Source: Actinomycetota bacterium (lineage in GTDB: Bacteria; Actinomycetota; Actinomycetes; Streptosporangiales; Streptosporangiaceae). From it: 6,797 nucleotides of DNA. The position numbers were made by a program, and so were the translations under genes. This document shows positions 1-6,153 of the stretch, in pieces. The notes beneath the pieces are model-generated. The model was not told the origin of the DNA. It ran no database searches and worked only from the letters and a program-made list of their open reading frames with translations. The first letter of the stretch is position 1. Each line of letters begins with the position of its first letter. The stretch is from assembly GCA_003161205.1 (NCBI GenBank), contig PMOU01000236.1, forward strand, positions 1 to 6,797, written 5' to 3'.

Positions 1-860
1 GGCACGACGCCCGCCGCGACCGCGAGCGCGAACGGCACCCGGCGCTCGTGCCAGTTGCTGCGCAGGGCCCGCCAGGCCCAGCGGCAGGACTCTCCCCGCT
101 GCCGCAGGCACGCGTAGGCGAAGGCGAGCTGCGCGTAGACCCGCGCCGCGCCCGGCCGGTCGTCGGCGAGCTCAGGGTGGTGCGCCAGCATCCACCGCAG
201 CGATTCGGCCTTGGTCTGCCACTGCTGCGCGTAATGCGAGGAGGCGCCCCACACCACCCGCACCAGCGGCACGTCGACGTGGACGATCGGATGGCGGCGC
301 GCGGCGCGCAGCGCCAGGTCCCAGTCCTCGTTCTGGCTGCCCGGGATGGTCTCGTCGACCAGGCCGATGCCGTTCCGCAGCGCATCGGCGTACGCCAGGT
401 AGGTGGATGAGTGCACCATCACCATGCGGGAGCGGAGCAGGTCCGCGTGCGTCACCTCGTCGCGGCCAGCCAGCCGCGGGTGCTCGCCCCCCGCGGCCTC
501 GACCGTGATGGCGCAGCTCGCGAACTCCGCGCCCGGCCGGGCCAGCAACGCCTCGACCTGGGCCCGGAGCTTGCCCGGCAGCCACTCGTCATCGTCATCG
601 CAGAAGGCGACGAGATCGGTGTCCAGCAGGCCGATCCCGGTGTTGCGGGCGCCAGCCAAGCCTGGCGTCCTGACGTTGGCGACCACCCGCACCCGGTCGC
701 CGTCGGCCAGCCGCAGGTCAGGCTCGGCGCGATCGTAAACGACCACGGCGCGGAGCTGGCCCGGGTAATCCTGGGCCAGGACAGCATCCAGGGCAATGCG
801 CAGCGGACCTGGCCGGTCGTGCGTCGGCACGACCACGCCCACGGACGGCCACCCGGTCAT
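1..860 (-). CDS. Family 2 glycosyltransferase, GT-A fold (3' end outside window)
   Basis: This is an inverting GT2-type glycosyltransferase that probably transfers a sugar from a nucleotide-sugar donor onto a growing surface glycan at the cytoplasmic face. The frame stays open from ATG at 860 to the window edge, giving 286 codons with no stop. Visible features are the N-terminal strand VGVVVPTHDRP (residues 7-17) and AGARNTGI (69-76). The metal/nucleotide-binding DXD-type motif is FCDDDDEW (86-93), and NEDWDLALR (177-185) is the usual position of the catalytic-base ED motif. No membrane segment is seen in this part. The start overlaps the sulfotransferase stop (ATGA), and GGGAG lies 7 nt upstream, so the two genes are almost certainly co-transcribed and translationally coupled. 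Donor and acceptor cannot be read from the sequence. The family call is firm; the pathway role is inferred from the neighbours. Confidence 0.9.
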   Translation of the reverse strand, partial: MTGWPSVGVVVPTHDRPGPLRIALDAVLAQDYPGQLRAVVVYDRAEPDLRLADGDRVRVVANVRTPGLAGARNTGIGLLDTDLVAFCDDDDEWLPGKLRAQVEALLARPGAEFASCAITVEAAGGEHPRLAGRDEVTHADLLRSRMVMVHSSTYLAYADALRNGIGLVDETIPGSQNEDWDLALRAARRHPIVHVDVPLVRVVWGASSHYAQQWQTKAESLRWMLAHHPELADDRPGAARVYAQLAFAYACLRQRGESCRWAWRALRSNWHERRVPFALAVAAGVV

Positions 861-1810
861 GACCTGGCTCCCAGGTAGCCGTAGCCGGCCAGCAACGGCC
901 AGGTGAGGGCGGTGACGGCGCGCTGGTGCACCTTGGGCATGCTGGTGCGCCATCGCTCGTCCCGGCTGATCGCGACCTGGCCGGTGGTGAAGCGCATCGG
1001 ATTGCCCGAGACGCTGTGGCCGCCGCCGAGATAGGCCCAGTGCGACGCCCCGTCGGCACCGAGGAACGGGTAGCCGGGCTGCGCGGGCAGCCCGGCGAAG
1101 CCGGCCAGCCGGCCCAGGGTCAGCTCCGGCTCGGCGGTGAAGTCCTCGTACTTCAGCCGCATGACCGGGCCGCCGTGCCGGGCGAGCAGGTGAAAGGCGG
1201 CGTTCTGGATGTTCCACTGTCCCGCGGCCGTGGCCGGTGAGTACCTCGTCATGTAGCTCAGGCGGTCCGTGTCGGGACGGCGCACCTCCCGGCTCCAGGA
1301 GTAGGCGACCGCCCGGCTGTCCCTGACCAGGTGCAGGACCCGCAGGTCAAGATCGGCCTGCCAGCGCAGGCAATGCGCGAGCGACGGATGCTTGCTGGAG
1401 TCCACCACTAGCTGGCACCCGCTGACGTCGGTGATCGCGGCGTACAGCCGGGCGTAGTACGAGGTGTACTCGGTCAGCCGCCGACGCAGCTCTGGGCGGA
1501 CTTCCCGCCTGGTCAGGGCGGGAATGAACCGGTTCCGGTCCACCTGGGCCCGGAGAGCGGCGACGCGGCTGACGTCGACGTCGTCCCAGCCGCCGAAGGC
1601 CGCCTTGCCCACCTGCTGCCAGAACGAGCACTGGCGGAACGGCTCGCCGCAGCCGCATCGCTCGTCCTGCGCGATGCCCCGTTCCCACAGGTGGACGAGC
1701 TCGCCCACCGGGCAGACACCGGGTAGCTGGCCGATAAGCCGTTCTATGAGCGTGCTGCCGCTGCGGCCGAGACCGCCGACGTACAGCACGCGTACTCCTT
1801 TGGCTGGCAC
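857..1810 (-). CDS. PAPS-dependent sulfotransferase
   Basis: This 317-residue protein is predicted to move a sulfate group from 3'-phosphoadenylyl sulfate to a hydroxyl, probably on a sugar or lipid. The P-loop-like 5'-phosphosulfate-binding motif is GGLGRSGSTLIERL (12-25). DSSK is at 137-140, and the 3'-phosphate-binding segment is LHLVRDSRAVAYS (159-171). A Cys cluster RCGCGEPFRQC (51-61) and a C-terminal HSVSGNPMRF (265-274) also occur in bacterial members as I recall them. There is no signal peptide, so it is cytoplasmic. The GTG at 1810 has AGGAG 6 nt upstream, directly after the previous gene's stop. A second GTG at 1789 has AAAGGAG 5 nt upstream and would remove 7 residues without touching the P-loop. 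The position between a secreted protein and a glycosyltransferase, downstream of a polyprenyl-phosphate sugar transferase, points to a sulfated glycan or glycolipid. The substrate is unknown. Confidence 0.88.
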   Translation of the reverse strand: MPAKGVRVLYVGGLGRSGSTLIERLIGQLPGVCPVGELVHLWERGIAQDERCGCGEPFRQCSFWQQVGKAAFGGWDDVDVSRVAALRAQVDRNRFIPALTRREVRPELRRRLTEYTSYYARLYAAITDVSGCQLVVDSSKHPSLAHCLRWQADLDLRVLHLVRDSRAVAYSWSREVRRPDTDRLSYMTRYSPATAAGQWNIQNAAFHLLARHGGPVMRLKYEDFTAEPELTLGRLAGFAGLPAQPGYPFLGADGASHWAYLGGGHSVSGNPMRFTTGQVAISRDERWRTSMPKVHQRAVTALTWPLLAGYGYLGARS

Positions 1811-1821
1811 CGCTGGCTCCT

Positions 1822-3156
1822 CTAATTCCGGTACGGCAGGAGGCAGATGCCCGCGTGCCCAGAAAGGCCCCCGCAGGTGCTGGAGCCGTCGGCGTTGTCA
1901 CTGGCGACCCACAGGCCCGCGCTGGTGATGACCATGTCGTCGGCGCCCAGGCCGCGGGCACGGGTCGGGTTGAAGGTCACGGCGCCAGTCGCCGGGTTCA
2001 GGCCCACCATGCCGGGCGCGGAAACCGCGCCCGGGCCGGCCGCGTCGCAGTCACCGGAGTTGTCAGCCCAGCGTTCGTGGCCGCCGAAATACGCCGTGGC
2101 GGAGTCGGCGGCGACGGAGTACAGCGAGTCGCAGCCGGTGTAGTTGATCCACCGGGGAGACACGGCGGCCTGCGTCGAGGGGAACGCCGCGGCCGCGTCG
2201 CACAGACCGGTCCGCCGGGTCTTCCCGATGGGCTTGCCGTCGGGGTGATAGCCGGTGGTGGCGACGTAGATCTCGGAGTCGTTCGGCGACCAGGCCGCCG
2301 CCCGGACGTAGAACGGCTCGACGGTCGCGCAGTTCCCGTCAAACGCACTGGAGGTCCACGAGGTCACGGTCGCCCTCGACCCGGCCAGGTTCAGCATGAA
2401 GATCTGCTGCCGGGCCCGGCCGCCCGCCGAGGTGAAGTCGCCCTCGACCAGATCCAGCGTCCCGCGGTGGCTCAGCTGCTGGTTGTAGATCCTGGTGGGG
2501 TTCGCGGACACGCCGCGGAACTGGTAGTGCCCGGAGATCGCCAGGGCCAGGAAGCCGTCATCGCGGCCGGTCGTGGTGTTCAGGCTGGTGAAGTACGGGT
2601 GCGCGGAGCTGCCGTTGATCGAGGTGAAGTATCCGCCGGCCAGCAGATGAGAGCCGTAGGCGCGCAGGGTCTCCACCTGGCCGGCGGCGCTGTGCGCGAA
2701 GGCGGTAGTGACCGCGCCGGTGCTGGTCGACACCTCGGCGATGTCCTGCGCCGCCGTCCCGTGCACCGAGGTGAAGAGACCGCCCAGGTAAGCCTGCGAG
2801 CAGTTCCGGCTGAACGCGATGGAGTTGACGATGCCGTTGACGTCCGGATTCCACGAGGTCACCGTGAACGGGGAGGTCGCGGAAAAGCTGACGGCGTTGT
2901 TGCGGACGTACGTCGTCGAATGCCCCTCAATCCTGGTGAACGTGCCCACCGCGTACATCGTGCCGCCGCACTGGGCGAGCTGGCGGACCTGCTCCGTCCG
3001 CCCGTTGGCCGCCAGCTGCGGCGTCCCCGCCGCCGGAGCTGACAGCACCGGGCCGGTGGCCGCCTGAGCCGGAAGCGCCAGTCCCGCCGCAGCGAACGCG
3101 GCGGCCAGCGCCAGGCCGGCCCGGGCCCGGTGGCCTAGCCGAACATGTCGTGTCAC
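1822..3156 (-). CDS. Secreted beta-propeller-like protein with repeated G-G-x-F-T motifs
   Basis: I do not recognise a named gene. The 444-residue protein begins with a signal peptide: a basic start (TRHVRLGHRAR), a hydrophobic Ala/Leu core (about 13-28) and a likely cleavage near LPAQAA (28-33). The mature part repeats a motif of the form (G)G-x-F-T-x(2)-G: AVGTFTRIEG (69-78), LGGLFTSVHG (124-133), AGGYFTSING (173-182), VEGDFTSAGG (237-246) and a degenerate YFGGHERW (356-363). This resembles DUF5122/delta-60-type propeller repeats, which form blades. Eight cysteines (63, 119, 276, 319, 342, 370, 428, 438) would suit disulphides outside the cell. No catalytic motif is seen. The GTG at 3156 was chosen because GGGGGGAG ends 4 nt upstream and it places the signal peptide at the N terminus; the frame is open to 3204, but that would add 16 residues ahead of the signal. 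The gene lies 54 nt after the sugar transferase and 11 nt before the sulfotransferase. It may bind, scaffold or process the glycan outside the membrane (inference). Confidence 0.75.
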   Translation of the reverse strand: MTRHVRLGHRARAGLALAAAFAAAGLALPAQAATGPVLSAPAAGTPQLAANGRTEQVRQLAQCGGTMYAVGTFTRIEGHSTTYVRNNAVSFSATSPFTVTSWNPDVNGIVNSIAFSRNCSQAYLGGLFTSVHGTAAQDIAEVSTSTGAVTTAFAHSAAGQVETLRAYGSHLLAGGYFTSINGSSAHPYFTSLNTTTGRDDGFLALAISGHYQFRGVSANPTRIYNQQLSHRGTLDLVEGDFTSAGGRARQQIFMLNLAGSRATVTSWTSSAFDGNCATVEPFYVRAAAWSPNDSEIYVATTGYHPDGKPIGKTRRTGLCDAAAAFPSTQAAVSPRWINYTGCDSLYSVAADSATAYFGGHERWADNSGDCDAAGPGAVSAPGMVGLNPATGAVTFNPTRARGLGADDMVITSAGLWVASDNADGSSTCGGLSGHAGICLLPYRN

Positions 3157-3173
3157 GTGTCTCCCCCCACACA

Positions 3174-3191
3174 CAGCCGCACGGTGCGCTG
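3174..3191 (-). other. Small stem-loop between sugar transferase and propeller gene
   Basis: On the minus strand CAGCGCA and TGC(G)GCTG can pair as a 7-bp stem with a one-base bulge and a CCG loop. It has no following T-run, so it is not an obvious intrinsic terminator. It sits in the 54-nt gap just upstream of the propeller gene's Shine-Dalgarno sequence and could tune mRNA processing or expression, or be chance in GC-rich DNA. Confidence 0.3.
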
Positions 3192-3210
3192 CGCCCCCGG
3201 TCATCGGTAA

Positions 3211-4668
3211 TTAGTAGGCCCCCCGGCCCTTGGTCACGGCGGCGCAGGTTTTCCACAGGATCTGCAGATCGAGCGCCAGCGACCAGTTCTCCACGTACCG
3301 CAGGTCGAGCCGGACCGCGTCCTCCCGGCTCAGGTCCGACCGCCCGTTGATCTGCCAGAGCCCGGTCATTCCGGGCTTGACGACCAGCCTCCGGTAGACG
3401 TCGTCGCTGTACTTCGAGGCCTCGGCGGGCAACGGCGGGCGCGGCCCGACCAGGGACATCTCGCCGAGCATCACGTTGAAAAGCTGCGGGAGCTCGTCCA
3501 GGGACCAGCGGCGCAGCCACCTGCCGGTGGCGGTGACCCGCGGATCGCGGCGCACCTTGAACAGCAGCCCGTCGCCCTCGTCCAGCGCGAGGATCGCCTC
3601 CCGGCGCAGTTCCGCGTCAGGCACCATGGTGCGGAACTTGAGCACCGGGAACGGCTGTCCGTTCTTGCCGATCCGGGTCTGGGTGAACAGCACCGGGCCG
3701 CCGTCATCGACCAGGATGGCCAGCGCGATGAAGGCGAGGAGCGGACTCAGGGCGCACAGCGCGGCGGTGGCGATGGCCTTGTCGAAGAACGTCTTGATGA
3801 CGCGCTTGACCCCGGTCAGCTCGGCGTGATCCACGTGCAGCAGCGGCAGCCCGGCCACCGGCCGGATCGTGGTCCGCGGTCCGGCCACGTCCATCAGGGC
3901 CGGCGCCACGCACAAGTCGGTGCCGTCCTTCTCCAGCTCCCAGGCCAGCCTGCGCAAGGTGACGCCGTCCATCTCGGGACACGCGAGCACGGCCACCATG
4001 TCCGCGCCGGTTTCACCCGCGACCCGGGCGGCATCGGCGAAGCCGCCGGTGACCGGAACGCCCTCGATCACGGTCAGGTGCGTGTAGTCGGCCAGGCACG
4101 CGTTCACCACTTCCAGGCCGTGGTAGCTGTCTCGCCGCAGCTGCACGATCAGGTCGGCGACGGCGCGGGCGTGACCTACCGCCGTCACCCGGCGCATATA
4201 CCGCCCGTTCAGGCGCTGGCGGTGCAGCTGCTTGCGCATCCCGTACCGGGCGGCCAGATTGACGGCGACCAGGCTCGGCAGCGCCAGGAAAACGTAACCG
4301 CGGGCCAGGTTCAGGCGCCAGACGTAGGACACGATCGCGATGGCGGCCGTCAGGCCGACGGCGGAGTTGATGATGCGCCGGAACTCCTCCGAGCCAAGGC
4401 CGATGAAGCGCGCGTCGTAACCGCCGAACATCGCGACCGAGGTGATCCACAGCAGCGGAAGGCCCGCGGTCGCGACGACGTACAGACGCGGCTCGGTCGG
4501 GCCGGGGAAACGGCCGAGCAGGGCGACCATCCCGGCGAGCAGGCCGCACACCGCATCCATCACGACCATCTGCCGCTGATAGCGCGTCACCCAGCTCAGG
4601 GGACGGTGCCGGGCCAGCGCCGACAACCGCAGAACCCGTTCCGCATGCTCAGATACCGCCACTAACAC
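3211..4668 (-). CDS. Polyprenyl-phosphate sugar-1-phosphate transferase (exopolysaccharide priming enzyme)
   Basis: This 485-residue membrane enzyme is of the WbaP/EpsE-type polyisoprenyl-phosphate hexose-1-phosphate transferase family. It is predicted to transfer a sugar-1-phosphate from a UDP-sugar to the lipid carrier, the first step of repeat-unit assembly. Four hydrophobic segments lie near 34-51, 61-79, 101-117 and 125-140. A soluble Rossmann-like domain (about 157-280) follows, then a fifth hydrophobic segment (297-320). The catalytic domain contains GPVLFTQTRIG (324-334), LKFRTM (343-348), WSLDELPQLFNV (388-399), SLVGPRP (405-411) and KPGMTGLWQINGRSD (431-445). Length and layout match full-length family members. 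The start is the GTG at 4668, with GGGAGG 5 nt upstream; the GTG at 4662 is possible but has an 11-nt spacer. With the first start, codon 2 is the rare TTA. It heads the minus-strand run, consistent with being first in an operon. Sugar specificity cannot be deduced. Confidence 0.9.
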   Translation of the reverse strand: MLVAVSEHAERVLRLSALARHRPLSWVTRYQRQMVVMDAVCGLLAGMVALLGRFPGPTEPRLYVVATAGLPLLWITSVAMFGGYDARFIGLGSEEFRRIINSAVGLTAAIAIVSYVWRLNLARGYVFLALPSLVAVNLAARYGMRKQLHRQRLNGRYMRRVTAVGHARAVADLIVQLRRDSYHGLEVVNACLADYTHLTVIEGVPVTGGFADAARVAGETGADMVAVLACPEMDGVTLRRLAWELEKDGTDLCVAPALMDVAGPRTTIRPVAGLPLLHVDHAELTGVKRVIKTFFDKAIATAALCALSPLLAFIALAILVDDGGPVLFTQTRIGKNGQPFPVLKFRTMVPDAELRREAILALDEGDGLLFKVRRDPRVTATGRWLRRWSLDELPQLFNVMLGEMSLVGPRPPLPAEASKYSDDVYRRLVVKPGMTGLWQINGRSDLSREDAVRLDLRYVENWSLALDLQILWKTCAAVTKGRGAY

Positions 4669-4679
4669 CACCACCTCCC
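4660..4679 (-). promoter_or_regulatory. Shine-Dalgarno and tandem GTG start region with TTA codon
   Basis: On the minus strand GGGAGG (4679-4674) is followed by in-frame GTG codons, a TTA at 4665-4663, then GTG at 4662-4660. The GTG at 4668-4666 has the best spacing (5 nt). Overlapping GTGs before and after TTA make the exact start uncertain. This site decides whether a rare leucine codon is translated. Confidence 0.6.
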
Positions 4680-4684
4680 GCCAA

Positions 4685-4760
4685 AGTGACCTCAGAAGTT
4701 CCCCAAATGATAACGCCCTTAATACCCCGCATACACATATTTCATCCCGAATAGTGACCT
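4685..4760 (+). repeat. Direct repeat AGTGACCT, two copies
   Basis: The octamer AGTGACCT occurs at 4685-4692 and 4753-4760, 68 bp apart start to start, both in the AT-rich leader of the sugar transferase gene. A related inverted pair TCACT/AGTGA sits at 4791-4795 and 4803-4807. These could be half-sites for one regulator, but eight bases is short and chance is possible. Confidence 0.3.
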
Positions 4761-4842
4761 TATCGTTAATCTGTCCCCTTTCGTAGTTGTTCACTTGCGG
4801 AGAGTGATACCGGCAGCGTCTCGACGGTCCCGTCTCCCGCGA

Positions 4843-4872
4843 GACCAATCCGTAATATCTTCGTAATTGGTC
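4843..4872. repeat. Inverted repeat GACCAAT-N16-ATTGGTC
   Basis: A perfect 7-bp inverted repeat (4843-4849 and 4866-4872) encloses 16 nt that contain CGTAAT and a near-repeat CGTAAT/T. The AT content stands out from the surroundings. It could be a dyad operator or an RNA hairpin in the leader of the minus-strand operon; there is no T-run to support a terminator. Confidence 0.4.
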
Positions 4873-4906
4873 GGAATAAGGGGATTGCCGAGCGGCAGGA
4901 GCCGTA

Positions 4907-4945
4907 TTGCGGTTTCCCGCAAGCGACGGCCGGCGGCCACCGCCG
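4907..4945. repeat. Two adjacent short-loop hairpins
   Basis: TTGCGG-TTTC-CCGCAA (4907-4922) is a perfect 6-bp stem with a 4-nt loop. CGGCGG-CCA-CCGCCG (4931-4945) is a perfect 6-bp stem with a 3-nt loop. They lie 8 nt apart and would be stable in RNA on either strand. No poly-T follows on either strand. They suggest a structured leader, although GC-rich DNA produces such stems by chance. Confidence 0.4.
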
Positions 4946-4981
4946 CGCGCACGAAGGCCGGCGGGACAGGCGCACCACGGC

Positions 4982-5016
4982 TCGTTCGGCAAAAGATCTT
5001 TTAATTCCCCGAACGA
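4982..5016. repeat. Nested inverted repeat with inner 12-bp palindrome
   Basis: The outer arms TCGTTCGG (4982-4989) and CCGAACGA (5009-5016) are perfect 8-bp complements. Between them is AAAAGATCTTTT (4991-5002), itself a perfect 12-bp palindrome. The AT-rich core inside GC-rich arms, 43 bp upstream of the -35 box at 5060, fits a regulator-binding site for the divergent promoters. A terminator is less likely because no gene ends here. Confidence 0.5.
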
Positions 5017-5059
5017 TCCGGCGTGTTCCGGCCAGCCGGGTGCGTCCGCACCGCTGGTC

Positions 5060-5088
5060 TTGCCAGAGTCGTACATGTGTTTGATACT
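5060..5088 (+). promoter_or_regulatory. Sigma-70-type promoter for the 116-residue gene
   Basis: TTGCCA (5060-5065) matches the -35 consensus at 5 of 6 positions. GATACT (5083-5088) matches the -10 at 4 of 6, and the spacer is exactly 17 bp. A start site about 7 nt after the -10 box falls at or next to the ATG at 5095, predicting a leaderless transcript. No Shine-Dalgarno sequence precedes that ATG, which supports this reading. Confidence 0.6.
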
Positions 5089-5094
5089 GACTTC

Positions 5095-5445
5095 ATGGTT
5101 TCAGTTTTTACTGCACAAAATGACGATCGCGATCAGCTCACGGTGGCCCGCCTGACGGGGACGGCCCAGCGGCACGCGCCCTGGCGGGAGCCCACCGGGC
5201 AGGCCTGGGGCGAGCCCACCGAGCAAGACAGGGCCGCAGCGGTGGCGGAGCTGCGGGAGATCGCCGGCCGCCGGCGGGACCTGCTGGCCCAGGTGGCGGG
5301 CCTGCTCATCGGCTTCTATGCGGGGACGGCCGAGGAGCCCAGGGCCCGAGCCGCCGCTGGCTACTGCCGGGTGGCCGGTGCCGACCAGGACCTGATCCCG
5401 CGCTGGATCGCCGAGGGGAAGCTCAGGGCGCGACGCGCGGTTTAA
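5095..5445 (+). CDS. Conserved-looking hypothetical protein, 116 residues
   Basis: I do not recognise a named gene. The protein has a polar N-terminal third, then a probably alpha-helical part: AAAVAELREIAGRRRDLLAQVAGLLIGFYAG read in two pieces (about 48-63 and 61-78). It ends with ARAAAGYCRVAGADQDLIPRW-type helices. The hydrophobic stretch LLAQVAGLLIGF is short and flanked by charge, so an amphipathic helix is more likely than a membrane span. There is no signal peptide. ATG at 5095 was chosen because the promoter at 5060-5088 would start transcription there. The frame is open back to an ATG at 5023, but that extension would run through the promoter. The first dozen codons are AT-rich, as is common in leaderless genes. 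The 3' end overlaps the convergent mftR by 23 bp. Function is unknown; its adjacency to the regulator may be incidental. Confidence 0.65.
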   Translation: MVSVFTAQNDDRDQLTVARLTGTAQRHAPWREPTGQAWGEPTEQDRAAAVAELREIAGRRRDLLAQVAGLLIGFYAGTAEEPRARAAAGYCRVAGADQDLIPRWIAEGKLRARRAV

Positions 5446-6106
5446 CGTTCCCGGCGGAGACCTGCTCGTTGAGGGCCTGCGCGCTGGCCCGGATCACCGC
5501 CGGGTCGAACCCGGCCGCCAGCGCGGCCAGGGCCGCGTCCAGGTAGTAGGTCAGGTCGGCGTCGGCGCGGGCCGACCAGCGGTCGTAGGCGGCGCGGCAC
5601 GCCGCCAGGGTGGCGCGGCCGACCGCGAGCGGGTAGAGCGAATCGGCGGGCTGGCCGATCCGGGTGGCGACGAAATCGCTGATGGCCCGCTCCCACGCGT
5701 CGTAATGGACCGCGGCGCTTGACTGCAGGGCGGGCACGCAGCCGATCAGGTTCATCCGCATCCGCAGTTCCGGGACGTCTTGCGGCCCGTAGTGATTGGC
5801 CGTGACCACGGCGCGGCGGATGGCGTCCATCATCGGGACCCCGGCCGGGACCCCGGCCAGCGCCGCGTGGATCGTGCCCACCTCGCGGTCGAACTCGCTC
5901 CACAGCACGTTGGCCTTGGAGCTGAAGTAGCGGAAGAACGTGCGCTTGCTGACGCCGGCCTGCACCGCGATCTGCTCGATGGTGGTGCTCTCGAAGCCCT
6001 GATCGGTAAACAGGCGCAGCGCGATCAGCTCGAGCTCGCGGCGGCTGGTGCCGGGAGGCCGGCCGCGCCTGGTCCCTGCCGCGTCCACCGCCTTGCCGGA
6101 CAGCAC
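5423..6106 (-). CDS. mftR: TetR-family regulator of the mycofactocin cluster
   Basis: This 227-residue TetR-type transcriptional regulator has an N-terminal DNA-binding domain. RRGRPPGTS (13-21) leads into helix 1, and TTIEQIAVQAGVSKRTFFRYF (41-61) contains the helix-turn-helix, followed by SSKANVLW (62-69). The C-terminal helical ligand-binding part (about 70-205) includes RMRMNLIGCVPAL and an AYDRW-type segment, a pattern I associate with mycofactocin-linked MftR. The GTG at 6106 has GGAGG 6 nt upstream (minus strand, 6117-6113), which fixes the start. The gene is divergent from mftA across a 155-nt gap with two palindromes, the classic layout for a TetR repressor acting on itself and the target operon. 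Mycobacterial MftR has been reported as a repressor relieved by long-chain acyl-CoA; whether that holds here is inference. Its 3' end overlaps the convergent upstream gene. Confidence 0.88.
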   Translation of the reverse strand: MLSGKAVDAAGTRRGRPPGTSRRELELIALRLFTDQGFESTTIEQIAVQAGVSKRTFFRYFSSKANVLWSEFDREVGTIHAALAGVPAGVPMMDAIRRAVVTANHYGPQDVPELRMRMNLIGCVPALQSSAAVHYDAWERAISDFVATRIGQPADSLYPLAVGRATLAACRAAYDRWSARADADLTYYLDAALAALAAGFDPAVIRASAQALNEQVSAGNVKPRVAP

Positions 6107-6153
6107 TGTCTGCCTCCACGGGGAAGAGCCGGAAGAGTTCGCCGGGTCCAGTC

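Larger units (their letters stand above)
4669..5059. other. Divergent intergenic region / putative long leader, no gene
   Basis: No convincing gene is seen here. The frame upstream of the sugar transferase is open on the minus strand to 5076, but codon third positions there, especially 4669-4800, are roughly balanced rather than GC-rich, and no family similarity is visible. The stretch 4683-4790 is clearly AT-richer than the genes. The region carries several inverted repeats (listed separately) and a direct repeat AGTGACCT at 4685-4692 and 4753-4760. It should contain the promoter of the minus-strand operon. TATCAT (minus strand, 4712-4707) resembles a -10 box, but I find no good -35 at 17 bp. 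It matches no riboswitch class that I can recognise. Confidence 0.6.

Noticed and set aside
48..878. Several plus- and minus-strand frames at the left end
   Set aside because: The minus-strand glycosyltransferase, open to the window edge, carries real GT2 motifs and accounts for this stretch.
1855..3042. Long plus-strand open frame (395 codons) opposite the propeller gene
   Set aside because: It is the antisense shadow of a GC-rich gene, with Arg/Gly/Val-rich low-complexity protein and no recognisable domain; the minus-strand frame has a signal peptide, repeats and a ribosome site.
3826..4665. Plus-strand open frame (279 codons) opposite the sugar transferase
   Set aside because: It is antisense to a well-defined enzyme and has a His/Gln/Arg-rich shadow composition with no motif.
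4669..4980. Known riboswitch (c-di-GMP or c-di-AMP type) in the leader
   Set aside because: I looked for their conserved core strings by eye and found no convincing match; an Rfam covariance search would settle it.
4982..5016. Intrinsic terminator
   Set aside because: The stem is interrupted by a 19-nt loop, no T-run follows on either strand, and no gene ends nearby.
4669..5076. N-terminal extension of the sugar transferase by 136 in-frame codons to an ATG at 5076
   Set aside because: Third-position base use is not coding-like, the extension shows no family features, and a strong Shine-Dalgarno sequence sits just before GTG 4668. The extension also overlaps the divergent promoter.
5125..5134. 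GATCGCGATC palindrome near the start of the 116-residue gene
   Set aside because: It is a single 10-bp palindrome inside coding sequence, readily explained by chance, with no second copy nearby.
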